Counted from the first letter of the stretch, positions 45,869 through 55,098 are shown. The stretch is DNA of 64,000 nucleotides from Sphingopyxis sp. (GCA_002733865.1 NVXM01000005.1:107330-171329), one strand, 5' to 3'. Notes: generated by a model from the letters alone, not told the origin. Made by a program: numbers and translations.

Positions 45869-45944
45869 AACCCCCTAAGAAAAGCGCATCCAAAGCGGCA
45901 ATCTTCATCACAGATGAAGGCCGCTTTGGATGCTCTTGGGGGTT
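45869..45944. repeat. Large inverted repeat upstream of mobC, oriT or terminator candidate
   Basis: Nested inverted repeats: AACCCCC/GGGGGTT at the base (45869-45875 and 45938-45944), a perfect 14-base stem GCATCCAAAGCGGC (45886-45899 and 45920-45933), and TTCATC/GATGAA at the tip. It lies between mobC and the DUF1289 gene and touches the DUF1289 stop codon. Origins of transfer often sit upstream of mobC and contain such dyads. A strong terminator for the DUF1289 gene is the simpler alternative. Confidence 0.6.
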
Positions 45945-46140
45945 AGGTCTTTAAGTAAGCCTGTGAAGCGAGGCTTCCCAAACGGGCAGAAGATCGCCGC
46001 ACGATTTCGTGCTGGCGGCTGGCGGTCGCGCTCCCCCATTCGGCGATCTCGGCGACGGTGCGACCGCAGCCTGTGCAGACGCTGCCACTGGCGTCCAGCG
46101 CACAAATATCTTTGCAGGGAGATATTGGTCGTTCGGTCAT
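45943..46140 (-). CDS. DUF1289 small cysteine protein
   Basis: A 65-residue DUF1289 protein. The four conserved Cys lie in SPCKDICALDASGSVCTGCG (Cys9, 13, 22, 25), followed by TVAEIAEW. The family is thought to bind a metal or Fe-S centre, but its function is unknown. Confidence 0.85.
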   Translation of the reverse strand: MTERPISPCKDICALDASGSVCTGCGRTVAEIAEWGSATASRQHEIVRRSSARLGSLASQAYLKT

Positions 46141-46503
46141 TTACCAACAAAAGCACGATAGCAGACATCTCGCAACGCCGGATTCGACATATTCCGAATG
46201 GTCTCTGCTATGTCGCTATCCGACACGAAGCGAACACTTTTACTCATAGAATCGCACGTCTGAAATTGGGTGGGGTTGCCGCCATTTGATTGATCCGATT
46301 GAAACGGCAGGTTTTGGGCCGTAAGCCGACAGGCAGCTTTTGAACTGCGATAGAATTACAGCGGACACTTGTTCAGCAAGTTCGATGCGGAATTTGGGCA
46401 TCTTGGTCGCTGGACCGATTGCCAATGCGGCATGATCAATGTTTAGCTTTCCGAGTTGCGCCGGGTACTCGGCTCGTAGTAAGATCTCCCACACGCGTGA
46501 TTT
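46141..46503. other. Gene-free spacer before the defence locus
   Basis: No supported gene. A 99-codon minus-strand frame (46240-46539) has no family features and overlaps the first defence gene. The boundary between mobilization and defence cargo lies here. Confidence 0.4.
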
Positions 46504-46878
46504 ATGGGCGCGAGGGGGCGCAAGAATGATGGTGACCACGTGCTAGCGCTTTCTAACCCGGAGATTGCACAAGAGCTAGTGCTTTTTCCCGGCGGCCTCA
46601 TCCCGATTCGACCGGATGGCAAGCTGTCTCTAGCGATCAAGGCGTCGAAGGAGGCATTGCTCGCCGTCCAGCAGCAGCGCGGCTTCTCGGTCTACGTGGT
46701 CCCGATTCCAGCAAAGGATGGAGAAGCGATCAGCATCGTCACCGCATTTTTCGACGATGCGAACGAACCACTGGTTGTTCGGACGCCGCTATTCGGCAAC
46801 GAGACCCTATCGGTTGAAACCGTCGCACTGCTGATGGCCGAAGAAATCGATGTCTATTTTTTCGACGAGCTCGGCTAG
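46504..46878 (+). CDS. Hypothetical protein, first gene of the defence locus
   Basis: A protein of about 124 residues that I do not recognise. It looks like a compact soluble alpha/beta domain with an acidic C-terminus (MAEEIDVYFFDELG). No catalytic motif or membrane segment is visible. The start is uncertain: the ATG at 46504 has no obvious ribosome-binding site and a GTG 12 codons later is possible. It ends 6 bases before the next gene, so the two are co-translated. A role in the adjacent defence system is inferred only from linkage. Confidence 0.6.
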   Translation: MGARGRKNDGDHVLALSNPEIAQELVLFPGGLIPIRPDGKLSLAIKASKEALLAVQQQRGFSVYVVPIPAKDGEAISIVTAFFDDANEPLVVRTPLFGNETLSVETVALLMAEEIDVYFFDELG

Positions 46879-46884
46879 GAAAGA

Positions 46885-47766
46885 ATGAGCCATCGCTGCA
46901 TAGTCGACGATCCAGGCAGCTATTTCAAAACGAACGACGATGTCCGGCTGACGCCTTTCAGCGCCAAAAACTCGACCGCGATCCTGAACATATTGGGCGA
47001 ATGGTTTGGCTTGCGAAAGCCAGAAGATGACGCGAGAGCGATCAAGGTTCGGCTTCAGGATGAGTTATGGCCCTCCGATCAAGTTATCCTCGACATGCGT
47101 GACGAGGATAACAATTATGTCGGCTCAGACGGATTTGTAATGTCCGCGTTAGAGCGCGACGCAACTCAACCCGGCTTCCATCAGGAGCGTGACATCGCCG
47201 CTTTGCTTCGCCGGTTCTTATCCTCGGAGCAGATTATTCTGAATCCCTTCAAGCGAAGCAGCGACAAGGAGTTTGCAGACATCGTGTGTGGGACCAACGA
47301 GCACGTTCTAATCATCCAGGCTAAGGACAGCCCGAATACCCCACAGTCCCTGGCTCGATCGATTGATCGTAAGCGGCGAACGTCGGAATCCCAACTTAAA
47401 GGCGCTTTGTCACAAGTGGCTGGTGCGCGTCGTTATATCGGCGACAGCGATCCCGTCATGCTGACTATCAGTGGGAAGGATGTCGACCTCTACATTGCGG
47501 GACGCGAGACGATTGGCATTGCGTTAATCAAAGAAGTCTTCCCCTCCCAGTCGCCTGACATCATAGTAGAACTGCAAGACCATAATGCCCGCGGTCAGCG
47601 CCTTGTGGTTCTCGATTTTCCGGGCTTTAGCGCCTTCGTGCACCACTTCCCAAGCGAAGACCGGTTCGCAGCAGAGCTCAACCACTATACCGATGCAATG
47701 CTCGCCGCAAATTCTTGGATCCCTGCGAAAACCTATCTCAACGAGCGATTTCTACAGGGCGAGTAA
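46885..47766 (+). CDS. Putative PD-(D/E)xK (QxK) nuclease of the defence locus
   Basis: A 293-residue soluble protein of unknown family. Residues about 120-150 show a restriction-endonuclease-like core: Glu129, then Asp132 in EFADIVCG, then VLIIQAKDS with Gln145 and Lys147. The D...QxK arrangement is the one seen in Mrr-like nucleases. The N-terminal 100 and C-terminal 120 residues carry no motif I can name. It lies between the small hypothetical gene and hamA. A nuclease or nucleic-acid-binding accessory role is inferred, not shown. Confidence 0.6.
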   Translation: MSHRCIVDDPGSYFKTNDDVRLTPFSAKNSTAILNILGEWFGLRKPEDDARAIKVRLQDELWPSDQVILDMRDEDNNYVGSDGFVMSALERDATQPGFHQERDIAALLRRFLSSEQIILNPFKRSSDKEFADIVCGTNEHVLIIQAKDSPNTPQSLARSIDRKRRTSESQLKGALSQVAGARRYIGDSDPVMLTISGKDVDLYIAGRETIGIALIKEVFPSQSPDIIVELQDHNARGQRLVVLDFPGFSAFVHHFPSEDRFAAELNHYTDAMLAANSWIPAKTYLNERFLQGE

Positions 47767-48058
47767 CTAATCCTCGGCCGTTTACCGGTTGGCACGGTAT
47801 TGCAAGAAAGGTGTGAAGCCGGACTTCGTTAAAACCGAATTGAAAGCGCGTCCAGAATGCGTGGTCGATAGTGGACAGTTGAATGTTAACGTCATTGATA
47901 TCAAATGCAAATCGAGGATCGCTTATAAGTTGGACGATGTACGGACCAATTGTAAAGTCGTCGTCGGTTTAAAGCTTGCATAGCATCCGAAACATCGTCC
48001 AATAATGCGCTGGGAAACAATTGGCGCGTCAGCCTATGATTGCAGAGGGATTTTAATT
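47767..48058. other. Spacer between accessory genes and hamA
   Basis: No convincing gene. A 64-codon frame (47789-47983) lacks a ribosome-binding site and family features. A gap of this size inside an otherwise tight locus suggests that hamA-hamB has its own promoter. I cannot assign one with confidence. Confidence 0.4.
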
Positions 48059-48874
48059 GTGGCGGCACCGGGCCATCTAAGCTGGCTAGTTGATACCGGA
48101 GAACGCCAGGCGACGGCGTGCGGCCGCGAGATTGAGTTGTGGGAGCTAAATCCACAAGACGATGCTCAAATCCTTTCGGACTGGGCCAAGCATTTTCGAG
48201 AGCACTATATCGCAGATGCTGACCTACCGATCATGGCCGGAGGCACTGGGCTCGAGCATCCCGACTACCTGCGATCGATCCTGTTTCCTGATTCGAAGCT
48301 TGCTCCTGGACCTAGCCTTCGATCGGGAGACTTTGGCGAAATAATCGTCGCCGACTTTGTTGAGTATCTCCTAGGATACTGGTGTCCGCGTGAGCTGCGC
48401 TACCAAGATCGCTGGAACCGGAATGACTCGACCAAGGGATGTGATGTCATCGGGTTCAAATTCGCGAATGACGACAATCCAGGCCCGGCAGATGAACTTT
48501 TCATCTTCGAGTCCAAATCCGGCATGTCGGCGACCAATGCGAACCGGCTCCAAGATGCAATCGACGACAGCATCAAGGACAGGCTTCGCGAAGGAATGAG
48601 CCTTAATGCCATTAAACGGCGCTTCTTCGATCGAGGCGAGATGGATGGTGCACTCAAAGTCGAACGCTTTCAGAACCAAGCCGATCGACCTTTCCGTCGG
48701 ATTAGCGGCGCGGCCGCGATTCTCGACGAAGTCGTCTTCGCCGAAATGGATCTCGCAGCGACCGACGGTGCGGCTCATTTCAACCAGGACAATCTGCGTC
48801 TTCTAGTGATTCGCGGACCGGCCCTCATGGAGCTCGTCCACGCGCTATACGAAAGGGCAGCCGATGAAGCCTGA
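48059..48874 (+). CDS. hamA: HamA-like DUF1837 nuclease (Hachiman)
   Basis: HamA is the DUF1837 effector of the Hachiman antiphage system. It is held inactive by the HamB helicase and released to degrade DNA. The PD-(D/E)xK core is clear: the Glu in SGDFGEIIVADFVEYL, the Asp in KGCDVIGFKF, and Glu-x-Lys in LFIFESKSG. I place the start at the GTG at 48059, which has an AGAGGGA ribosome-binding site 8 bases upstream. The in-frame ATG at 48005 (18 codons longer) has none. The stop overlaps hamB by 11 bases. Confidence 0.85.
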   Translation: MAAPGHLSWLVDTGERQATACGREIELWELNPQDDAQILSDWAKHFREHYIADADLPIMAGGTGLEHPDYLRSILFPDSKLAPGPSLRSGDFGEIIVADFVEYLLGYWCPRELRYQDRWNRNDSTKGCDVIGFKFANDDNPGPADELFIFESKSGMSATNANRLQDAIDDSIKDRLREGMSLNAIKRRFFDRGEMDGALKVERFQNQADRPFRRISGAAAILDEVVFAEMDLAATDGAAHFNQDNLRLLVIRGPALMELVHALYERAADEA

Positions 48875-51800
48875 AAACACTGCCCTAACAATCCTATCCA
48901 CGGCTCGAGCGCGAGCAAAGATGCATGAATTTCGCGTCGCACCGGTGGACTTCAATGCACTGCCGCGCGATCCGTCGATGCTCTTCTCCTTGGCGATCGG
49001 CATCCTGGGCGACGTCGCCGCCGCTGTCGCCGACTCGCTTGAAGACGGGGTCTTCGCACCGGCTGCGCTTCCGCAGCCGCTTGGCTGGGACGAACTGGAC
49101 GAAGACCCACAAGACGTCCTGCGCTTTGCTTCGGTATTCTTCGATGCATATCTGAACGCAGAGCTTGATACCGACTTGGATACCGAGTTTTCCCTATTGT
49201 GCGCCGCCGCCTATTACATCGCTGGCAACGTCGGCAGTGCGACCGTTATCATACGGCGTATGGCTGCGCCCGATCCCGACCTCGCGGGAGGTCTGGGTTA
49301 TCTCGTGTATAACATTCTCAAGAACAGCTTCGTACCGATTGACGCGCCTCATCATCATCAAGCGGAAACAGTCGAGCTTCTTCAGGCGCTGGGGGGCTAT
49401 TTCAGATTCGAGGCCGAGGTGGGTGGTGTCGCCGAGGTGTGCCGCAGACTTCGGGAGTATTTCCACCGATCCGGCTCGCCGCGTGAATTGCTCTACGCAG
49501 ATATTTCCGGTGCCTTGTGTGCGCTAAAGCTTAGAAATGCGGCCCGCACCATCCTGCCGAGATCGTCAGGCTTGGAGCCGGACGCTTGGCGGCCGGCACT
49601 CACTAAGCCGCATTTTCCGATCGAACTTTGGCCCGCGCAACAGCGTATAGCAGATGCTGGCGTTTTCTCGGGACGCTCGGTGGTCATCCAGATGCCAACG
49701 AGTGCTGGGAAGACTCGCGCTACAGAAATTATCATTCGATCCGCCTTTCTTTCCGGGCGAACGCACCTCGCCATCATTGTCGCACCTTACCGCTCGCTTT
49801 GTCATGACATCCGCAGCGATTTGGTAACGGCCTTCGTCGGAGAGAACGTGCGTCTGGACGAGGCGTCGGACGCCTATCAGTTTGACCTAGCGCTAGATGC
49901 GCTGTTCGCCGAAGACTCAGTGCTTATCGTCACACCCGAAAAGCTCCTATATATGCTCCGACGGGCTCCCGAGCTCGCCCAGAGAATTGGATTGGTGATC
50001 TATGACGAGGGGCACCAATTCGACGGAATGACTCGCGGACCAACCTACGAACTCCTCCTCACCTCGCTGCGCATGTCATTACCCGCCGAGACACAAGTCG
50101 TTCTCATCTCCGCCGTGATCGGGAACGCGCCGGATGTCGCCGCTTGGCTGATCGACGATGCTGATGCTGTAGTCGGCGCCGAGGGTCTGCTGCCAACAAC
50201 CAAGAGCATTGCGTTTGCGAGCTGGCAGGATCAGCGCGGACGGCTCGAATATGTGAAACCAGAGGATCCGGCTGAACGCGAATACTTCGTCCCGCGCATC
50301 ATCGAAAGTATTGCATTGCCACTGCGGGGCAAGGAGACGGCTCAGCGTAGGTTTCCCGAGAAGACGGGCGGCGACGTCGGCCTTTTCCTCGGCCTGCACG
50401 TTGTTCTTAACGGCAGCGTCGCGATTTTTTGCGGACGAAAGACCAGTGTGACGAAAATCTGCTCGCGCGCCGTGGAGATCGTCGATCGTGGCGTTGCGCT
50501 CGAATGGCCGATCGAGAACTCGGACGCCGCCGAGGTGGAGAAGATCCGCGCGCTTTGCGAACTTGAGCTAGGGGCTGGCGCATCGGCGACCCGTGCGGCA
50601 GGGCTCGGGATATTTGCCCACCATGCTGACACGCCGCACGGCATCCGCCTTGCGATTGAACATGCCATGAAAGAGGGGCTGGTGAAGTTCGTCATTTGTA
50701 CCTCGACCTTGGCTCAGGGCGTCAACTTACCGTTGAAATATCTTATCGTTACGTCGACGCGCCAAGGCAGTGAACAGATTCTGGTGCGGGACTTCCACAA
50801 TCTGATGGGACGTGCCGGTCGCGCCGGTATGCACACCGAAGGCAGCGTCATCTTCTCGACTCCTTCAATTTATGACCAACGGCAGCAATTTGGTGGTCAG
50901 TGGACGTGGAACCGCGCCATCGAACTCCTCGATGCTCGAAACTCGGAACCATCTCGCAGCTCGATCTTGGCGCTATTCGATGCGTATCAGCAGCGACAGC
51001 CGCCGATCGTTCAGGAGATCCCACCGGATTGGCTCGATCTCGCCTTCGCCGATGCCGCAAGGATCGATGAGATCGTAGCTGCGGCAATCGCGGCGCAGCC
51101 CAATATTAGCGAACGCGAATTCCGTCGGTTCATCGAAGGCCGCGCCCGCGCTGTTCAAAATATCGCCGTTTTTCTTGTCGACAATATGACGTTTGCAGAG
51201 GGCGAGGACGCCACAGCACGGACCGGAGAACTAGCGGCAAATACCTTGGCACATCATCTTGCCGACGAAGAAACCCGGGTTCGTCTCGTGGAGGTGTTCC
51301 GGTCGATCGGGGAATCGATTGCGGCCAATACGGATGGCGATCAGCGTGGCCTCATTCGACGATCGCCCCTTCCACCATCGGCAGTTGCCGAACTTGAGAT
51401 CTGGCTCACCGAAAATCTCCAAAACTTGCGGAAGGCGGTGGAGGAAAACCGGTTGTTCGCCGAAATATCTCCGTTGGCGATCCGTTTCGCTACGTCCCGC
51501 GCGATCCAAGCGATCAGCGTTCAGGATATTGTTCCGCGCGCTCTTCAAGAGTGGGTGGGAGGCAGATCCTATGCTGTAATCTTCGACACCTTGGCTGAGG
51601 CAAAAGTGCGGATTGGGCGTAACCATGTCACGGTCGAAGATGCGGTCTCGCTTTGCGAAAGCGGCTTTGGGTTTGATGTTGCGATGATCGCTGCATCGAT
51701 AGCGGACCTGGCCGAGGGGCTAGACGAAGCACTGCACGCGGCAGCCAGCTTGCTGCAAAAGCAGATCAAATATGGCCTGACCGAACCAGCTGCGATTGCG

Positions 51801-51983
51801 TTTCATGAGGCCGGGTTCGCAGATAGGCATGTCGCCAGCCTTCTCGGCATCGCCTGGAGTAATGTTGTCGACCGGGCAGGTGCCCGCGCAGCCTGTCATC
51901 AAGAAGAGACCATGCGCGCCGTCCTCTCACATACTCCAAGCTATTTTGTCGGGGTCGCCGCTGAGCTGGGAGGATGGGCCTAA
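48864..51983 (+). CDS. hamB: HamB-like superfamily 2 helicase (Hachiman)
   Basis: A 1039-residue SF2 helicase of Ski2-like layout, the partner of HamA. Motif I is MPTSAGKT (277-284), motif II is DEGH (381-384) in place of the usual DExH, and motif III is SAV (416-418). Motif V is STLAQGVNLP and motif VI is NLMGRAGRAG. The N-terminal 260 residues and the long C-terminal helical region are typical of the large HamB proteins. It overlaps hamA by 11 bases. The system is thought to sense damaged or invading DNA through helicase activity. Confidence 0.88.
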   Translation: MKPENTALTILSTARARAKMHEFRVAPVDFNALPRDPSMLFSLAIGILGDVAAAVADSLEDGVFAPAALPQPLGWDELDEDPQDVLRFASVFFDAYLNAELDTDLDTEFSLLCAAAYYIAGNVGSATVIIRRMAAPDPDLAGGLGYLVYNILKNSFVPIDAPHHHQAETVELLQALGGYFRFEAEVGGVAEVCRRLREYFHRSGSPRELLYADISGALCALKLRNAARTILPRSSGLEPDAWRPALTKPHFPIELWPAQQRIADAGVFSGRSVVIQMPTSAGKTRATEIIIRSAFLSGRTHLAIIVAPYRSLCHDIRSDLVTAFVGENVRLDEASDAYQFDLALDALFAEDSVLIVTPEKLLYMLRRAPELAQRIGLVIYDEGHQFDGMTRGPTYELLLTSLRMSLPAETQVVLISAVIGNAPDVAAWLIDDADAVVGAEGLLPTTKSIAFASWQDQRGRLEYVKPEDPAEREYFVPRIIESIALPLRGKETAQRRFPEKTGGDVGLFLGLHVVLNGSVAIFCGRKTSVTKICSRAVEIVDRGVALEWPIENSDAAEVEKIRALCELELGAGASATRAAGLGIFAHHADTPHGIRLAIEHAMKEGLVKFVICTSTLAQGVNLPLKYLIVTSTRQGSEQILVRDFHNLMGRAGRAGMHTEGSVIFSTPSIYDQRQQFGGQWTWNRAIELLDARNSEPSRSSILALFDAYQQRQPPIVQEIPPDWLDLAFADAARIDEIVAAAIAAQPNISEREFRRFIEGRARAVQNIAVFLVDNMTFAEGEDATARTGELAANTLAHHLADEETRVRLVEVFRSIGESIAANTDGDQRGLIRRSPLPPSAVAELEIWLTENLQNLRKAVEENRLFAEISPLAIRFATSRAIQAISVQDIVPRALQEWVGGRSYAVIFDTLAEAKVRIGRNHVTVEDAVSLCESGFGFDVAMIAASIADLAEGLDEALHAAASLLQKQIKYGLTEPAAIAFHEAGFADRHVASLLGIAWSNVVDRAGARAACHQEETMRAVLSHTPSYFVGVAAELGGWA

Positions 51984-52245
51984 TACGCCCCAAAACTAGA
52001 TATCGTCGATCGGGACGTGCATTACCGTTCGCGACCGCGCCAGATACAACGTCCTAGTTGATAGATTTCAAGCGACGACCGCTTTTGAGATCATCAGTTG
52101 CGACCCTAAATGTCCGAAACTGGGGCGCAATGCGGACATAGAATCGGACCGCTGCGAAATTCCGAAACTGGGGCGAAAGCTGCCAAAAGATCGTGTCTGT
52201 GTCTGCTCTTTCAATACGTCGATTGCACCGAGCAAACACAGCGAA
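51984..52245. other. Spacer with a 15-base direct repeat
   Basis: No gene. TCCGAAACTGGGGCG occurs twice in the same direction, at 52113-52127 and 52161-52175, 48 bases apart. The purpose is unknown. The repeats could be binding sites or IS relics. Confidence 0.45.
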
Positions 52246-52272
52246 GCCCCGACCGGCAGAGCCGGTCGGGGC
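52246..52272 (-). terminator. Hairpin after the DUF736 gene
   Basis: GCCCCGACCGGC-AGA-GCCGGTCGGGGC is a perfect 12-base stem 14 bases past the DUF736 stop. It has no T-run, so termination would be imperfect. An almost identical hairpin lies after parB at 53199-53225. Confidence 0.6.
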
Positions 52273-52285
52273 GCAGCCGTTTGGA

Positions 52286-52609
52286 TCAGCTGCCGTTCGA
52301 TGTGCGGGCGCGTGACCAGATGAGGTTGAAGGTCTTGCCATCTTCATCGGCAAACAGGCTGGCGAAGATCGGTGCGTTGAAGCTGGGATCGTCGAGCTTG
52401 ATCGAAAGATAATCGCGATCTTCCTTGCTGGTCTTTGCCCAGGCTGCCCCGATTTCTGCCTTTGCCACGAACACCCGGTGGGTCGGTGCGTTTTCATTCT
52501 CGCTTGGTTCTTCGGCGACGATGGTAACGTTTTTCTTCTGCAACATCACGGTGACGATTTCGCCGCGATAGTCGTTGCCTGTCTTTTTGAATGTTCCGAT
52601 ATTAGCCAT
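52286..52609 (-). CDS. DUF736 protein
   Basis: A 107-residue DUF736 protein: it begins MANIGTFKKTGNDYRGEI and contains EIGAAWAKTSKEDRDYLSIKLDDPS and the terminal LIWSRAR. The upstream frame opens at 52645, but the ATG at 52609 matches the conserved start and has an AAGGAGAAG ribosome-binding site. DUF736 genes are common on alphaproteobacterial plasmids and ICEs near parB and transfer genes. The function is unknown. Confidence 0.9.
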   Translation of the reverse strand: MANIGTFKKTGNDYRGEIVTVMLQKKNVTIVAEEPSENENAPTHRVFVAKAEIGAAWAKTSKEDRDYLSIKLDDPSFNAPIFASLFADEDGKTFNLIWSRARTSNGS

Positions 52610-53198
52610 GATACTTCTCCTTGGTTTGGTCGAACCCGCGCTCATTCGCGGCCTCGATGGCTGATTTCAGGCAGGGGCTTGAACCGATGCACCCGCAGGG
52701 CCGAAACGAAGTGGAGGACGGGGCAGACCGGGGTTTCTTGTTTCCGCGAGGAATGCGCGTAGCGCAGGGGAAGAAACTTTGGGCTGCACCGTTGCAGCTA
52801 GGGGCAAGAGGCGCAGCCGTCCCCTGCCAATCAAAGCCATTGACGAGGACGTGGATGAGTGCGGCTGGCCAATAATGCCAAAGAGATTTGGCTAATACCT
52901 GCATGCGTTCAATGTCAGGCTCATAGACTCCGGCCGATAGGCGCTGTCTGTTTGCGGAACGGAGCGATCCCCATGCCGAAACAAGTTCGGTCACATGAAA
53001 GCGTTCTGACGCACTAGGCCTCGATGGACAGGGCCAATCGGGCACTCTGCCAAAAGCCACAACAAACGCAGCGACCATTTCGTGCGTCAAGAAGTTCCTA
53101 GCGCAATGCTTTTGGAAGACTGTTCGCCGGTGAAGATGGCGCTTCCCGCCAACAGATAAAGCGCAGCCTCGCCCAATGGCGGCTGCACCCACGCCGCT
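52610..53198. other. Spacer between DUF736 and parB, no confident gene
   Basis: A 196-codon minus-strand frame covers most of this stretch, but its translation is Pro/Ser/Arg-rich with no domain, and it would overlap the DUF736 ribosome-binding site. I regard it as non-coding backbone DNA. It may contain promoters for the DUF736 gene or part of a replication or partition region. Confidence 0.4.
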
Positions 53199-53266
53199 GC
53201 CCCGAACGGCTGTGCCGGTCGGGGCTTTGCGGTGATTTTGGAGCGGGCGGCTGAACAGCCGCCCGC
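53199..53266 (-). terminator. Two hairpins after parB
   Basis: GCGGGCGGCT-GAAC-AGCCGCCCGC (53243-53266) is a perfect 10-base stem just past the parB stop. GCCCCGAACGGC-TGT-GCCGGTCGGGGC (53199-53225) follows, with one mismatch. The second is a near copy of the hairpin at 52246-52272. Confidence 0.65.
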
Positions 53267-53273
53267 CTATGCT

Positions 53274-55067
53274 TTAAGCCGCAATGCGTTCGGCCTCGCC
53301 CGTTGTGGACGCAGTTTCGTCGGCTTCCTGCGGTTCCGGCTCGGATGGCTCGTCCTCTTCCATTAACCACTTGGCTCTTTCAGCGGCGGCAACGGTTCCG
53401 ACACCGCCGCGCTCGGTATAGGCGGATGGCGGAAACGCCATCCAGCGCGGAACCCATGCTTCCTGCTTATCGCGGCCATTCTCGCCGGTCAGGTGGTCAC
53501 TGATAATTCCCTTCACAGTCTTGGCCTTTTCACTGGCGTTGGCAGCGGCAATGCTGGCTCCGCCAACGTCGTCCAAAAGCGCGGTCAAGACTTCACGGTC
53601 GCGCACAAGGTCCATGAACGCATCATCCGCCGTCCAGTAATCCGCCATCTCCACATCAAGATGGACACCCAAAGTTTCGACCAGTTCGCTGCCAGCGGCC
53701 AGCGTTTCGGCCATGACCACGCCCAATATCTCCATAACCACAGCATCCGGCACATCAAGCAAACGCAGCAACAGGCCGCTGATACCGTTACGGGTTTCAT
53801 GGCCGAGCGTGACCGTCGGTTCATCCGCATCAAAACCAAGCACCGCCAACACGGCACGGCGGCGCTCGTCAAAACGAACCTCTGCCACACTGGTTTCGAT
53901 GCTTTCGGTGATCGCTTCCTTGCGGCTGCGCTGCTCCTGCACCTTCACATTCCACAATGGCGAACCGCAAATCGCATGGGCGACCATGACGCGCAGCGCC
54001 ACATAAGGACTGGCCGCAAGTTCGCAGCGCACGACAGCGTGGCGGTGGAGATTGACATATTCGGCCATTGGTCCGGTAATTTCAGGACGCTTGGGTTTTT
54101 CTGCGGTGCTATCAACTTGTCCGGTTTCCCGCACCCGCGCTTCCTTGGCGGTCAGATAACCTTCATGGAACGTCACCTCGCCTTTGGCGCTTACATCAAT
54201 GTAGACGCGGCCACCTTTGCGCTTGGCGGTCTTTTCATGGTCCCATGTCTGAAAATAACTATCCTGCGGAATGATCTGCACATCGCTCCAGCCATTTTCG
54301 AGATATTCCGCTTTCTTCGCCTCAATCACGGCGCTCTGCGCTTCCCAGAACTGGTCGGCATCGGCGAAATAGCCATCCTCGGCAAATAGATCACTGACGA
54401 TCTGCCCTTTGAACTCCGCCATATCAAAGATCGCGGCGGACGTGGAAATAGACGCCCCGCCAAATAGCCATGCTTTGAGTTGGCTTCCACGCGGCGCATA
54501 GGTGTCTTCATCCCTGAACAAAGCCAGCCACGCCTTTTGCTGCGCCTTGCTGGCCAAGGTCAGATGGCGCACGGTGGCAGCATCAATTTCTTCGCGGCGA
54601 TAGGCGTTGCGGATGGGCGGCAAAAGATTGCCAAGCGCCAATATGCGCCCCACCATCTTCTCGTCCATCCCGAATGTATCGGCAATCTCGGACGCCTTGC
54701 GGCCCTTCTTCACCAGTTGCGTAAACTGCTCCCACTGCGTCACCTCGTCGGGATTTTCGCGGACAAGATTTTCAATCAAGGACGCTTCCAAGGCGGCGGC
54801 ATCGTCGCCTTCTTCGAGTATCGCGCAAGGCAGTGGTCCATCGCTGCCGCCTTCTTCGGCAACCGTGGTTGCCGCATGATAGCGCCGCCGTCCCGCGACA
54901 ATCTCAAAGCTATCGGCGCTGCCGTTCGGGCGAACCAAGAGCGGCACAAGAACGCCCCGCACCCGCACCGAGGGCAATATATCGCTAATGTCGGGCGGCT
55001 TCTTGGTGTTTCGCATATTGGCGGGTGACACCGAGAGTTTGGCGAGGTCTATATTTTCGAGTTGCAT
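53274..55067 (-). CDS. parB: ParB/RepB/Spo0J-family partition protein
   Basis: A 597-residue ParB-like protein. The N-terminal ParB nuclease/CTPase-like domain shows PLLVRPNG and FEIVAGRRRYHA (about 54-65), followed by the helix-turn-helix SEIADTFGMDEKMVGRILALGN. The C-terminal 350 residues form the long extension usual for plasmid- and ICE-borne members in sphingomonads. No parA lies next to it, so partition may not be its only role. Residues 449-550 are duplicated as a fragment at 7628-7936. Confidence 0.9.
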   Translation of the reverse strand: MQLENIDLAKLSVSPANMRNTKKPPDISDILPSVRVRGVLVPLLVRPNGSADSFEIVAGRRRYHAATTVAEEGGSDGPLPCAILEEGDDAAALEASLIENLVRENPDEVTQWEQFTQLVKKGRKASEIADTFGMDEKMVGRILALGNLLPPIRNAYRREEIDAATVRHLTLASKAQQKAWLALFRDEDTYAPRGSQLKAWLFGGASISTSAAIFDMAEFKGQIVSDLFAEDGYFADADQFWEAQSAVIEAKKAEYLENGWSDVQIIPQDSYFQTWDHEKTAKRKGGRVYIDVSAKGEVTFHEGYLTAKEARVRETGQVDSTAEKPKRPEITGPMAEYVNLHRHAVVRCELAASPYVALRVMVAHAICGSPLWNVKVQEQRSRKEAITESIETSVAEVRFDERRRAVLAVLGFDADEPTVTLGHETRNGISGLLLRLLDVPDAVVMEILGVVMAETLAAGSELVETLGVHLDVEMADYWTADDAFMDLVRDREVLTALLDDVGGASIAAANASEKAKTVKGIISDHLTGENGRDKQEAWVPRWMAFPPSAYTERGGVGTVAAAERAKWLMEEDEPSEPEPQEADETASTTGEAERIAA

Positions 55068-55098
55068 TGTCTTTCTCCTTCGTGAGTTTCAAGTGATT

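Noticed and set aside
46240..46539. 99-codon minus-strand frame upstream of the defence locus
   Set aside because: It overlaps the first defence gene and shows no domain or convincing start.
47789..47983. 64-codon frame between the putative nuclease gene and hamA
   Set aside because: No ribosome-binding site and no family features; more likely spacer.
52602..53192. 196-codon minus-strand reading frame between DUF736 and parB
   Set aside because: The composition is irregular, there is no recognisable domain, and it runs over the DUF736 ribosome-binding site and start.
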